From NCBI GenBank assembly GCA_964595355.1, contig CAZQQD010000129.1:1-6213 (forward strand): 6,213 nucleotides of DNA, given 5' to 3'. The position numbers were made by a program, and so were the translations under genes. Positions 1 to 6,213 of the stretch are shown here, one piece after another. The stretch is from JAKAGZ01 sp964595355. GTDB lineage: Bacteria; Bacteroidota; Ignavibacteria; Ignavibacteriales; Ignavibacteriaceae. How positions within the stretch are numbered: the first letter of the stretch is position 1; the number at the start of each line of letters is the position of its first letter. The notes beneath the pieces are model-generated. The model searched no databases. It was given only the letters and a program-made list of their open reading frames with translations, and was not told the DNA's origin.

Positions 1-53
1 TAAGCCCCACTGGATTTTGAGTCCAGCGCGTCTACCAATTCCGCCACTTCGGC
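1..53 (-). tRNA. tRNA-Leu (anticodon CAA), 5' part only, cut by window edge
   Basis: This is the 5' portion of a leucine tRNA that reads UUG codons. On the minus strand it starts at position 53 with acceptor strand GCCGAAG, then TG and a D-arm of the form GCGGAATTGGTAGACGC. A five-pair anticodon stem follows (CTGGA with TCCAG, plus-strand 22-26 and 10-14) around the loop CTCAAAA, with anticodon CAA at plus-strand 17-19. The acceptor and D-arm closely resemble the E. coli tRNA-Leu(CAA) pattern known to me. The remaining bases (9-1) begin the long variable arm typical of class II tRNAs such as Leu. The rest of the variable arm, the T-arm and the 3' acceptor strand lie beyond position 1. A promoter of Bacteroidota type sits just upstream, so the gene is probably transcribed on its own. 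Confidence 0.95.
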
Positions 54-75
54 TTTGTCTCAAAAAATTTGTGCC

Positions 76-106
76 CAAAAATAGTAAACATTCTTTTAGG
101 TATCAA
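76..106 (-). promoter_or_regulatory. Bacteroidota-type promoter for tRNA-Leu
   Basis: On the minus strand, TATTTTTG (plus-strand 76-83) matches the TAnnTTTG -7 element used by the primary sigma factor of Bacteroidota and relatives. A TTG at plus-strand 104-106 lies 20 bp further upstream, within the usual spacing for the -33 element. The -7 box ends 22 bp before the tRNA 5' end, leaving room for a short 5' leader removed by RNase P. The pairing of two elements at the right distance in front of a stable-RNA gene makes this the most convincing promoter in the window. The assignment is by motif only. Confidence 0.65.
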
Positions 107-132
107 CGAATATTAAAAGTCAACTATAAATT

Positions 133-366
133 TTATTTATCTCCATTTCCCCTTTTTTGATTTTTCTTGAGAACATATAAAAATAATATTAGAGGCAGGC
201 TCTGCAAGAATATTATTGACAACTGAAGTATTCTGTAAAACCTTACATTGTTAAAATAACTAATTAAGTTAAAGCTGAATAGCACCCAGTTTGCTAAAGA
301 AACAACAAGTAAAAGTGCCATTCCATATAGAGCTAAAGTTGTTGCCCGCTGTAAATCCATGTTCAT
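133..366 (-). CDS. small two-helix membrane protein, function unknown
   Basis: This gene encodes a 77-residue protein that I do not recognise. It has two hydrophobic stretches, about residues 9-32 and 46-66, long enough to span the membrane. They are separated by a short polar turn containing N39, N40, R42 and R45. The tail after residue 66 is strongly basic (KKNQKR), which by the positive-inside rule puts the C-terminus, and therefore also the N-terminus, in the cytoplasm. There is no cleavable signal peptide or catalytic motif. It begins 39 bp after glnS and is likely the last gene of a gltX-glnS transcript, although it may be unrelated to charging of tRNA. It has the best Shine-Dalgarno sequence in the window, which supports it as a real gene. 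M1 is preferred over M3, and an in-frame TAG seven codons upstream limits any extension. Confidence 0.7.
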   Translation of the reverse strand: MNMDLQRATTLALYGMALLLVVSLANWVLFSFNLISYFNNVRFYRILQLSIIFLQSLPLILFLYVLKKNQKRGNGDK

Positions 367-371
367 GTTTT

Positions 372-376
372 CTCCT
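372..376 (-). promoter_or_regulatory. Shine-Dalgarno site of the small membrane protein
   Basis: AGGAG on the minus strand, within AAAAGGAGA, lies 5 nt before the ATG at 364-366 and 11 nt before a second in-frame ATG at 358-360. The spacing favours the first ATG. The site is notable because glnS and gltX lack any such motif, so this small gene appears to be initiated in the classical way while its neighbours are not. Confidence 0.65.
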
Positions 377-405
377 TTTAAACTCTATTTATTGGTGTAA
401 AAATT

Positions 406-2115
406 TTATTTATTCCTCTTTTCAATCTTTGCCCAGGTATCTCTCAGCGTAACAGTTCTATTAAAGACGGGATTATCTTTTGAAGAATCTTCACTATCCA
501 CACAGAAATAACCTAATCTTTCAAATTGGAAATTTTTGCCTTTGTCAACTCCTTTCAAAAATGGCTCAAGTTTAGCATTTTTTATCACTTCAAGTGAATC
601 AGGGTTTATATGATCGATAAAGGTCTTTTCTTCATCTGCTTCCGGGTCTTCACTTGTAAATAACCTGTCATATAATCTTACATCGGCTTCAATAGCGTGC
701 TGTGCTGAAACCCAGTGAATTGTTCCTTTTACTTTTCTGCTGCTTTTCGCCGACCCACTTTTTGTTTCGGGATCATAAGTACATCTCAGTTCTGTAATAT
801 TTCCTTTCTCATCTTTTATAACTTTTTCGCATTTGATTATATATGCATAGCGTAATCTGACTTCGTTACCAGGAGAGAGTCTGAAAAACTTCTTTGGTGG
901 CACTTCCATAAAATCATCCTGTTCGATAAAAATCTCTTTGGAAAACGGCACTATCCTTTTTCCCATAGATTCATCTTCAGGATTATTTATAGCTTCTAGT
1001 TCTTCAGATTGGTTGTCAGGATAATTTGTGATTACTACCTTCAATGGGTTTAGTACGGCCATTACTCTTTGAGCACGTTTATTAAGATCTTCTCTCAAAC
1101 TATGTTCGAGTAAAGCAACATCGATCATATTATCTCGTTTAGCTACTCCAACTCTTTCAGAGAAAATACGAATGGATTCGGGTGTAAAACCTCTTCGTCT
1201 TAGTCCCGAAATAGTTGGCATTCTGGGATCGTTCCATCCTGAAACGTGCTTATCCTGGACTAATTGAAGAAGTTTTCTTTTACTCATAACTGTATAGCTT
1301 AAGTTCAGACGCGCAAACTCGATTTGTTTTGGATGATGAATTTCAAGCTGATCAAGACACCAGTCATAAAGTGGCCTATGTATTTCAAATTCAAGTGTAC
1401 ATATCGAATGGGTTATACCTTCGATTGAATCACTTTGACCGTGTGCCCAGTCATACATTGGATATATACACCATTTATCTCCTGTTCTGTGGTGTGCAAT
1501 TTTTCTTATGCGGTAAAGGATAGGGTCACGCATCCACATATTAGGGGATGACATATCTATTTTAGCACGAAGAACGTGAGCACTTTCTTCAAAATCCCCG
1601 TTTTTCATTCTGGTAAACAGATCGAGGTTTTCATCAATCGAGCGATTCCTGAAAGGACTTCCTTTTCCCGCTTCAGTTGTAGTTCCTCTGCTGTCTTTTA
1701 TTTCCTCCGGTGTGGAACTGTCAACATATGCTTTCCCTTTTCTTATAAGTTTTACGGCAAATTCATATAATTGATCGAAATAATCAGAAGCATAATAAAG
1801 CCTGTCTTCCCAATCGAAGCCAAGCCATTTAATATCTTCAATTATTGAATCAACATATTCAGTACTTTCTTTTGTAGGGTTTGTATCGTCAAATCTTAGG
1901 TTACAAAGCCCGCTATACTCTTTAGCTAAACCAAAATTAAGGCAGATAGATTTTGCATGACCAATATGCAAATATCCGTTTGGCTCAGGTGGAAATCGTG
2001 TATGTACTTTCCTGAACTTTCCTGTTTCAAGGTCTTTATTAATAATTTCTTTTATAAAATTATTTTGAGAAACATTACCTTCTTTTCTATTTCTTTCTTC
2101 TTTCTTTTCAGACAT
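406..2115 (-). CDS. glnS: glutaminyl-tRNA synthetase (GlnRS)
   Basis: A cytoplasmic class I synthetase that joins glutamine to tRNA-Gln using ATP. The 569 residues align from end to end with E. coli GlnRS (about 554) as I recall it. The class I HIGH signature is H50-I-G-H53 inside PPEPNGYLHIGH, and the KMSKS-type loop is VMSKRKL at 276-282. The GlnRS-type segment EGITHSICTLEF (232-243) and PRMPTISGLRRRG (297-309) are present. The beta-barrel anticodon-binding half runs from about 350 to the end, with KVKGTIHWVSA (461-471) and FNRTVTLRDTW (551-561). No YqeY-like extra domain is attached. Residues 1-19 form a charged Lys/Glu-rich extension before the conserved core. The start is supported by an in-frame TAA three codons upstream at 2122-2124, but there is no Shine-Dalgarno sequence. 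It lies 19 bp after gltX, probably in the same transcript. It has no visible truncation or frameshift. Confidence 0.97.
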   Translation of the reverse strand: MSEKKEERNRKEGNVSQNNFIKEIINKDLETGKFRKVHTRFPPEPNGYLHIGHAKSICLNFGLAKEYSGLCNLRFDDTNPTKESTEYVDSIIEDIKWLGFDWEDRLYYASDYFDQLYEFAVKLIRKGKAYVDSSTPEEIKDSRGTTTEAGKGSPFRNRSIDENLDLFTRMKNGDFEESAHVLRAKIDMSSPNMWMRDPILYRIRKIAHHRTGDKWCIYPMYDWAHGQSDSIEGITHSICTLEFEIHRPLYDWCLDQLEIHHPKQIEFARLNLSYTVMSKRKLLQLVQDKHVSGWNDPRMPTISGLRRRGFTPESIRIFSERVGVAKRDNMIDVALLEHSLREDLNKRAQRVMAVLNPLKVVITNYPDNQSEELEAINNPEDESMGKRIVPFSKEIFIEQDDFMEVPPKKFFRLSPGNEVRLRYAYIIKCEKVIKDEKGNITELRCTYDPETKSGSAKSSRKVKGTIHWVSAQHAIEADVRLYDRLFTSEDPEADEEKTFIDHINPDSLEVIKNAKLEPFLKGVDKGKNFQFERLGYFCVDSEDSSKDNPVFNRTVTLRDTWAKIEKRNK

Positions 2116-2134
2116 AATAAATTATTTATAAATA

Positions 2135-3598
2135 TTAGCTATTAGAACCAAGTTTTGATATTGCTGTTTCCAGTCTTTTAATTGTTTTATCTTTACCGAT
2201 TATGTTCAGAATATCGAACACTCCGGGACCACCACCTATTCCGGAAACTGCAAGCCTGACCGGGTGGATAAGTTTTCCGGTACTTATATTTAATTCCTCG
2301 GCAATTTTTCGGAGAGTTTCTTCAAAATCTTCTTTGTTCGGATTGCTTAACATTGAAAATTCATCAATCAGCTTTTTGAGGAGATCCGCAGAATCTTCTT
2401 TCCACCTTTTCTTTACAGTGGTTTCATCATAATTAACGGGGTCTTCAAAAAAGTAAGAGCCGTTCTCTAAGATTTCTTTTACAAATGATACTCTTTCAAG
2501 CATAGCATTTATAACTTTTCTCAAATATTCATCTGTATAATTTTCATTTTTAAATTTAGATGATGATATCTCTTCACGGAGTAATTTTATTATTTCATCA
2601 CCGCTCATTTTACGTAAGTGTTCTGCATTCAACCAGTTGAGTTTTTCGATATCAAAGACAGCACCTGATTTATTAACTCTTTCCAGTGAAAAACTTTGAA
2701 TCAATTCTTCCATTGTATAAAATTCTTTATCATCGCCTGCGTTCCATCCAAGCAAAGCAACGAAATTTAAAAGTGCTCCCTTTAAATATCCTTTTTGTCT
2801 ATAGTCTTCAACAGCAACATCACCCTGCCGTTTGCTTAATTTTGTTCTGTCAGGATTGAGCAGGAGAGGTAAGTGCGCAAAAACGGGTTTTTCCCAACCG
2901 AAATAATCATAAAGTAATATATGTTTTGGAGTAGATGATAGCCATTCTTCGCCCCGTATCACGTGCGTAATTTTCATTGAATGATCATCTGCTACATTTG
3001 CGAGATGATATGTTGGGTAACCATCACTTTTTATAAGCACCTGATCATCTATTACGTTAGTGTTGAATTCGACCTTTCCCCTTACAACATCTTCAATAAT
3101 AATGGACTGTCCTACTTCTATATTCATTCTTACTACGTGTGGCAGATTTTTCGAGAGATTTTCTTCAATTGCCTTTTGACCGAGGTGGAGACAATGTTTG
3201 TCGTATTTTGGTTGTAACCCTGATTTTTTTTGGCTTTCTCTCAAGCTATCAAGCCGTTCTTTCGTGCAAAAACAATAATAAGCTTTTTTATTTTTTATTA
3301 GTTCTTCAGCAAGGTTTTTATATATATCCAATCTTTGGGATTGCATATATGGCCCGACTTTCCCATTTTTTCCCGGGCCTTCATCGAAATTAAGTCCGAG
3401 CCAATTCAACATCGATATTAAATTTTGAATAGCGCCTTCTACGTAGCGATTTCTGTCAGTGTCTTCGATCCTTAAAATGAATTTTCCGTTCTGATTTCTG
3501 GCAAACAGAAAATTATATAAGGCTGTTCTCAATCCCCCAACGTGTAAATACCCAGTTGGGCTTGGTGCGAATCTAACTCGCGGGGTCTCACTTATCAT
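2135..3598 (-). CDS. gltX: glutamyl-tRNA synthetase (GluRS)
   Basis: A cytoplasmic class I synthetase that joins glutamate to tRNA-Glu. Glu-tRNA-Glu also feeds tetrapyrrole synthesis in organisms with the C5 pathway. The 487 residues are normal for bacterial GluRS. The HIGH-type motif is H19-V-G-G22 in APSPTGYLHVGG, and the KMSKS-type motif is KLSKR at 253-257. A zinc-binding set C109-x-C111 ... C136-x-H138 is complete, with the same spacing as I recall for E. coli GluRS. The alpha-helical anticodon-binding region covers about 320-487 and includes HPVRLAVSG (445-453). ATG at 3596-3598 is the furthest usable start, because an in-frame TAA lies five codons upstream at 3611-3613. No Shine-Dalgarno sequence is visible. 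A TAnnTTTG box 25 bp upstream suggests that transcription begins just before the gene. It is followed closely by glnS. Confidence 0.97.
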   Translation of the reverse strand: MISETPRVRFAPSPTGYLHVGGLRTALYNFLFARNQNGKFILRIEDTDRNRYVEGAIQNLISMLNWLGLNFDEGPGKNGKVGPYMQSQRLDIYKNLAEELIKNKKAYYCFCTKERLDSLRESQKKSGLQPKYDKHCLHLGQKAIEENLSKNLPHVVRMNIEVGQSIIIEDVVRGKVEFNTNVIDDQVLIKSDGYPTYHLANVADDHSMKITHVIRGEEWLSSTPKHILLYDYFGWEKPVFAHLPLLLNPDRTKLSKRQGDVAVEDYRQKGYLKGALLNFVALLGWNAGDDKEFYTMEELIQSFSLERVNKSGAVFDIEKLNWLNAEHLRKMSGDEIIKLLREEISSSKFKNENYTDEYLRKVINAMLERVSFVKEILENGSYFFEDPVNYDETTVKKRWKEDSADLLKKLIDEFSMLSNPNKEDFEETLRKIAEELNISTGKLIHPVRLAVSGIGGGPGVFDILNIIGKDKTIKRLETAISKLGSNS

Positions 3599-3623
3599 AA
3601 TGATTAATGTTTAATTGAAAGTA

Positions 3624-3631
3624 CAAAAATA
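3624..3631 (-). promoter_or_regulatory. candidate -7 element for the gltX-glnS operon
   Basis: The minus strand reads TATTTTTG here, an exact TAnnTTTG match and the same octamer as in the tRNA-Leu promoter. It ends 25 bp before the gltX ATG, which would give a leader of about 20 nt. No TTG is found 17-23 bp further upstream; only a T-rich run is there, so the -33 half is weak. A perfect 12-bp AT palindrome at 3643-3654 lies in the spacer region. The call rests on motif and position only. Confidence 0.45.
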
Positions 3632-3700
3632 AGAAATGGTCATTTAATATTAAAACTTCTGGATCGTTGGGATGAACGAAATAGGTTTAGTAGGTATATT

Positions 3701-6061
3701 CTAATGAGCCGCTACCTTGCTTTCAGTATAGTATTTCACTTTTTCGATAAATTCATGACTGTCAATTGGCTTTGGAATATAATCAGTAGCGCCAGCATCT
3801 ATACATTTTTCTCTGTCACCTTTCATTGCGAAGGCTGTGAGAGCGATTATAGGAGTTTCTTTATATTCATTTAATTTTCTGATTTTTTCTGTTGCTTCAA
3901 AACCATTCATTACTGGCATCTGCATATCCATAAGAATAAGGTCAAATTTCTGTTTCTGTACCTGCTCCAATGCTTCTGCTCCATTTTCTACTACAATGAT
4001 GGATTCAAAATTATTTTTCTTCAGTAGACGAGTGACAATTATCTGTGAATGTTTATAATCTTCGGCTAGTAATATTTTTATTGAATCTTCATTCTGTTCT
4101 ATTTCCTCAATAGTAGATGGTTCATCGTATCGATTGATCATTTTGTTTATCGTTTCTGATAAGTCTTCAATATTGCTACTACTCTTTTCAAGAAGGTCGG
4201 TAAACATTCCGTCAATTTTCTTCAGATCATCTTTATAATTTTCTTTACCTGTATAAATTATTATTGGCAAATTTGCAAAAGCTGGTTTTGACTTGATCTG
4301 TTTTATAAGGTCATATCCATTAATTTCAGGCATATCGAGATCGATAATAGCAAGATCAAGATCCATATTTTCAATCATCTTGCTTACTTTTGAAGAATGT
4401 GATTCAGCGATCGCATTATATCCTGCCTGTTCAATTGCTTCTTTAATCAGATTTAATGTCGGTACGTCGTCATCGACTATTAAAATATTTGAATCTTTCT
4501 TCAGCTTATAACTTGTCAATACTTCAACGAGGTATTTATATTTAATGGGTTTCACAAAATATTCCACAGCTCCCATCAAGAATGCTTTTTGCTGTTCGGC
4601 TTCCACAGAACAAACAATTACTGGAGTATTCTTTGCATTTTTATGTTCATGTATTGTTTTGAGCAATTCAAAACCGTTGGCATCTGGTAGCACTATGTCC
4701 ATTAATACTGCAAGGAAAACTTCTTTGTCAATTGCTTTCATTGCCTGTTCAGCAGAATTAACTAAAGTCGGCTCATAGCCCCATTTATTCAGATAATTAC
4801 TTAACAATTTTGAAGTGGCATAATCGTCCTCAACAACAAGTACTCTATTTTTCTTTCCGGTCGGTTTTGGTAATGAGCCTATTCCTGCTTCAATATCTGA
4901 AATGGCTTCAACCGGAACACTGAAATTATAAGTTGTTCCTTTACCAACAGAGCTTGTGATGTCAAATTCTCCGCCTAATAGTTCCAGATATTTTTTACAA
5001 AGTATCAGGCTTAAGCCCGTGGCTGATCCAATTTTTGTATCACCTAGGTCAGCAAGTGTAAATGGCTTGTAAATATCTTTTAACTTAGCAGTAGTAATGC
5101 CCGGGCTTGTATCTGAAATTTTAAAGTTAAGTTTTTTAGATAAAGCAATTGAAACTGTAAGTGAAATCTTCCCTTTTTCTGTTTGTCGTGCCGAATGTGT
5201 AAGAGCCGTGACCAGAGCATACTTAACTTTTTGTGAGTCAATTTTTACTGATGGTGGTACTTCTTTATCAACGTTCGTTAAGAACTCAACTTTTTTGTTC
5301 TGATTATTATCTGTAAACGGTTTGATGATCTCATCAATAAAAGTTTTTATATTTACGTTAGTTTGATCTTCTTTGTAATTCCCCGCATCAATTTTAGCCA
5401 ATTCAATCAGATCATTTAAAATTGCAAGTAAATTGTAAGCGTTGTCTTTAAGTGTATTTACATATTCCGATTGTGAATCCGTCAGGTTATCTTCATTCAA
5501 TAATGAAGCGAAACCCATAATGCTGTTCGTGGGTGTCCTTAGTTCGTGAGATATATCAGTAATGATTTGACTTGCCGAAATAGAACCGGTACCAATTTTG
5601 CCATTCCACAGTCTTAGAAAGTTTTTAATAGAATTGCCAACGGATTCAAGGTTATCTTTGTCAGATTTTGAGAATGCTGATTTTTTTGCAAGTTTTATCA
5701 GGAATCTTTCTGATGAAGAAATTTTAATAAATAAGCATCCTTCATAAATTACAAAATCAGATGTTTGAATTTCACAATCAGTCTGGCTGTTGAAGTTTAT
5801 TGAATCCTGGTTTGCTGAAATTGATTTGCAAACAGCACACCTGAAAAGTGAGTCTTTAAAGAAGGCTTTTTTTGCACCGTCAGATTTTCCCAAAAATAAC
5901 AAACCATCGTCTTCATTGATCTTAAATAGGACAGTTGCCTGTAATTCAAGCTCACTAACTAAAAATTCGCACAAACTGGCAGGAAACTCCTGAGAAGACT
6001 TCACTGCAAGGTTGATAAGGTCATTATATCTTATTAATGATTCAATTTTTGAACTCTGCAT
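3701..6061 (-). CDS. soluble hybrid histidine kinase with three receiver domains and an eroded ATPase domain
   Basis: A 786-residue cytoplasmic signalling protein with no membrane segment. Residues 1-150 look like a GAF-type sensor domain and carry C75-x-x-C78. HisKA covers about 163-228 with H172 in SHELRTP, keeping E173 and T176. The HATPase domain (about 273-385) is degenerate: the N-box Asn is H289, G1 reads DTSPGI (317-322), and G2 reads ATGLSL (347-352). Three receivers follow. REC1 (404-518) has E411, D412, D455, S485 and K504. REC2 (524-643) has D530, D531, D574, T604 and K626, the last followed by Ser instead of Pro. REC3 (660-780) has E667, D668, D712, T742 and K764. There is no output or HPt domain, so signalling must pass to a partner encoded elsewhere. 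TGA lies directly before the ATG, fixing the start; a weak AAGGG is upstream. The domain order is secure, but the stimulus, target and catalytic activity are not known. Confidence 0.92.
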   Translation of the reverse strand: MQSSKIESLIRYNDLINLAVKSSQEFPASLCEFLVSELELQATVLFKINEDDGLLFLGKSDGAKKAFFKDSLFRCAVCKSISANQDSINFNSQTDCEIQTSDFVIYEGCLFIKISSSERFLIKLAKKSAFSKSDKDNLESVGNSIKNFLRLWNGKIGTGSISASQIITDISHELRTPTNSIMGFASLLNEDNLTDSQSEYVNTLKDNAYNLLAILNDLIELAKIDAGNYKEDQTNVNIKTFIDEIIKPFTDNNQNKKVEFLTNVDKEVPPSVKIDSQKVKYALVTALTHSARQTEKGKISLTVSIALSKKLNFKISDTSPGITTAKLKDIYKPFTLADLGDTKIGSATGLSLILCKKYLELLGGEFDITSSVGKGTTYNFSVPVEAISDIEAGIGSLPKPTGKKNRVLVVEDDYATSKLLSNYLNKWGYEPTLVNSAEQAMKAIDKEVFLAVLMDIVLPDANGFELLKTIHEHKNAKNTPVIVCSVEAEQQKAFLMGAVEYFVKPIKYKYLVEVLTSYKLKKDSNILIVDDDVPTLNLIKEAIEQAGYNAIAESHSSKVSKMIENMDLDLAIIDLDMPEINGYDLIKQIKSKPAFANLPIIIYTGKENYKDDLKKIDGMFTDLLEKSSSNIEDLSETINKMINRYDEPSTIEEIEQNEDSIKILLAEDYKHSQIIVTRLLKKNNFESIIVVENGAEALEQVQKQKFDLILMDMQMPVMNGFEATEKIRKLNEYKETPIIALTAFAMKGDREKCIDAGATDYIPKPIDSHEFIEKVKYYTESKVAAH

Positions 6062-6116
6062 TCACAGCCCTTATTTGGATTATTTTTACATTTTATGGAC
6101 TTGATTAATACTCTTG

Positions 6117-6141
6117 CAAATATAAGTATTTAATTTACAAA
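6117..6141 (-). promoter_or_regulatory. candidate promoter of the hybrid kinase gene
   Basis: The minus strand has TATATTTG at plus-strand 6117-6124, an exact TAnnTTTG match lying 55 bp before the kinase ATG. A TTTG at plus-strand 6138-6141 is only 13 bp upstream of it, shorter than the usual 17-23 bp, so the -33 pairing is doubtful. The same box also contains TATATT, which could serve as a conventional -10, with a poor TTTACT 18 bp upstream. AT-rich DNA yields such motifs by chance, so this is tentative. Confidence 0.35.
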
Positions 6142-6172
6142 AAGTAAAAGCGATTTGTTATAGTAATAATTT

Positions 6173-6185
6173 AAGAATAATTCTT
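6173..6185. repeat. short inverted repeat upstream of the kinase gene
   Basis: AAGAAT and ATTCTT form six-base arms around a single A. The repeat overlaps two further palindromes, TTCGAA (6184-6189) and GAATTC (6187-6192). The cluster lies about 50 bp upstream of the candidate kinase -7 box. It could be an operator or a remnant of the next transcription unit, or a chance product of AT-rich sequence. There is no GC-rich stem and T-run that would make it a terminator. Confidence 0.3.
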
Positions 6186-6213
6186 CGAATTCAAAACAAA
6201 ATTTATTGTAATC

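Noticed and set aside
1..132. tRNA-Leu as an integration site for a mobile element
   Set aside because: The 3' end of the tRNA, where integration occurs, is outside the window; no integrase gene or duplicated tRNA fragment is visible in the sequence given.
1329..1770. Open frames of about 64 codons on the plus strand opposite glnS
   Set aside because: They lie fully antisense to a well-conserved synthetase, have no recognisable domain or ribosome-binding site, and are explained as shadows of the coding strand.
2059..2115. Possible later start for glnS, since the first 19 residues are not in the E. coli core
   Set aside because: No Met or strong ribosome-binding site occurs between M1 and the conserved core, and charged N-terminal extensions are compatible with the family; M1 is kept.
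2981..3393. Two overlapping plus-strand open frames (78 and 84 codons) opposite gltX
   Set aside because: They are antisense to conserved gltX regions including the zinc-binding segment; their hydrophobic look comes from the complement of charged codons, and nothing supports expression.
3664..3679. Possible terminator hairpin after the kinase gene (TCGTT / AACGA around a six-base loop)
   Set aside because: The stem is only five pairs with two G-C pairs, and in the minus-strand direction no T-run follows directly; too weak to call as a terminator.

Overview
The window is an AT-rich bacterial chromosomal segment in which every feature I can support lies on the minus strand. Read 5'->3' in the direction of transcription (descending coordinates), the order is: a soluble hybrid histidine kinase with three receiver domains, glutamyl-tRNA synthetase (gltX), glutaminyl-tRNA synthetase (glnS), a small two-helix membrane protein, and the 5' part of a tRNA-Leu(CAA) gene that runs off the window at position 1.

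The likely source is a member of the Bacteroidota/Ignavibacteriota/Chlorobiota (FCB) group. Three things point this way. Exact TAnnTTTG boxes, the Bacteroidota-type -7 element, precede three of the five genes (the tRNA, gltX and the kinase), and the tRNA also has a well-spaced upstream TTG. Neither glnS nor gltX has a Shine-Dalgarno sequence; their starts lie in A/T-rich leaders. The composition is AT-rich, with a true GlnRS present and a large multi-receiver hybrid kinase nearby. An Ignavibacteria-like genome would fit, but I cannot fix the taxon from this sequence alone.

Layout: 6062-6213 is an intergenic leader with a candidate promoter and an inverted repeat. 3701-6061 is the hybrid kinase. 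3599-3700 is a 102-bp spacer holding a candidate gltX promoter. 2135-3598 is gltX and 406-2115 is glnS, 19 bp apart. 133-366 is the small membrane protein, 39 bp after glnS. 54-132 holds the tRNA promoter, and 1-53 is the partial tRNA-Leu. No intergenic stretch reaches 300 bases.

The translation genes form a coherent unit. GluRS charges tRNA-Glu and GlnRS charges tRNA-Gln directly, so this organism does not depend on the Glu-tRNA-Gln amidotransferase route for glutamine. gltX, glnS and possibly the small membrane-protein gene are probably co-transcribed; the tRNA appears to have its own promoter. The kinase appears to be a separate unit. Its most notable property is an eroded ATP-binding domain (the N-box Asn is replaced by His, and glycines are lost from both the G1 and G2 boxes), although the phospho-acceptor His and all three receiver Asp residues are kept. 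I see no mobile element, CRISPR array or phage gene, and no clear new multi-gene system. The kinase is the best candidate for unusual biology.
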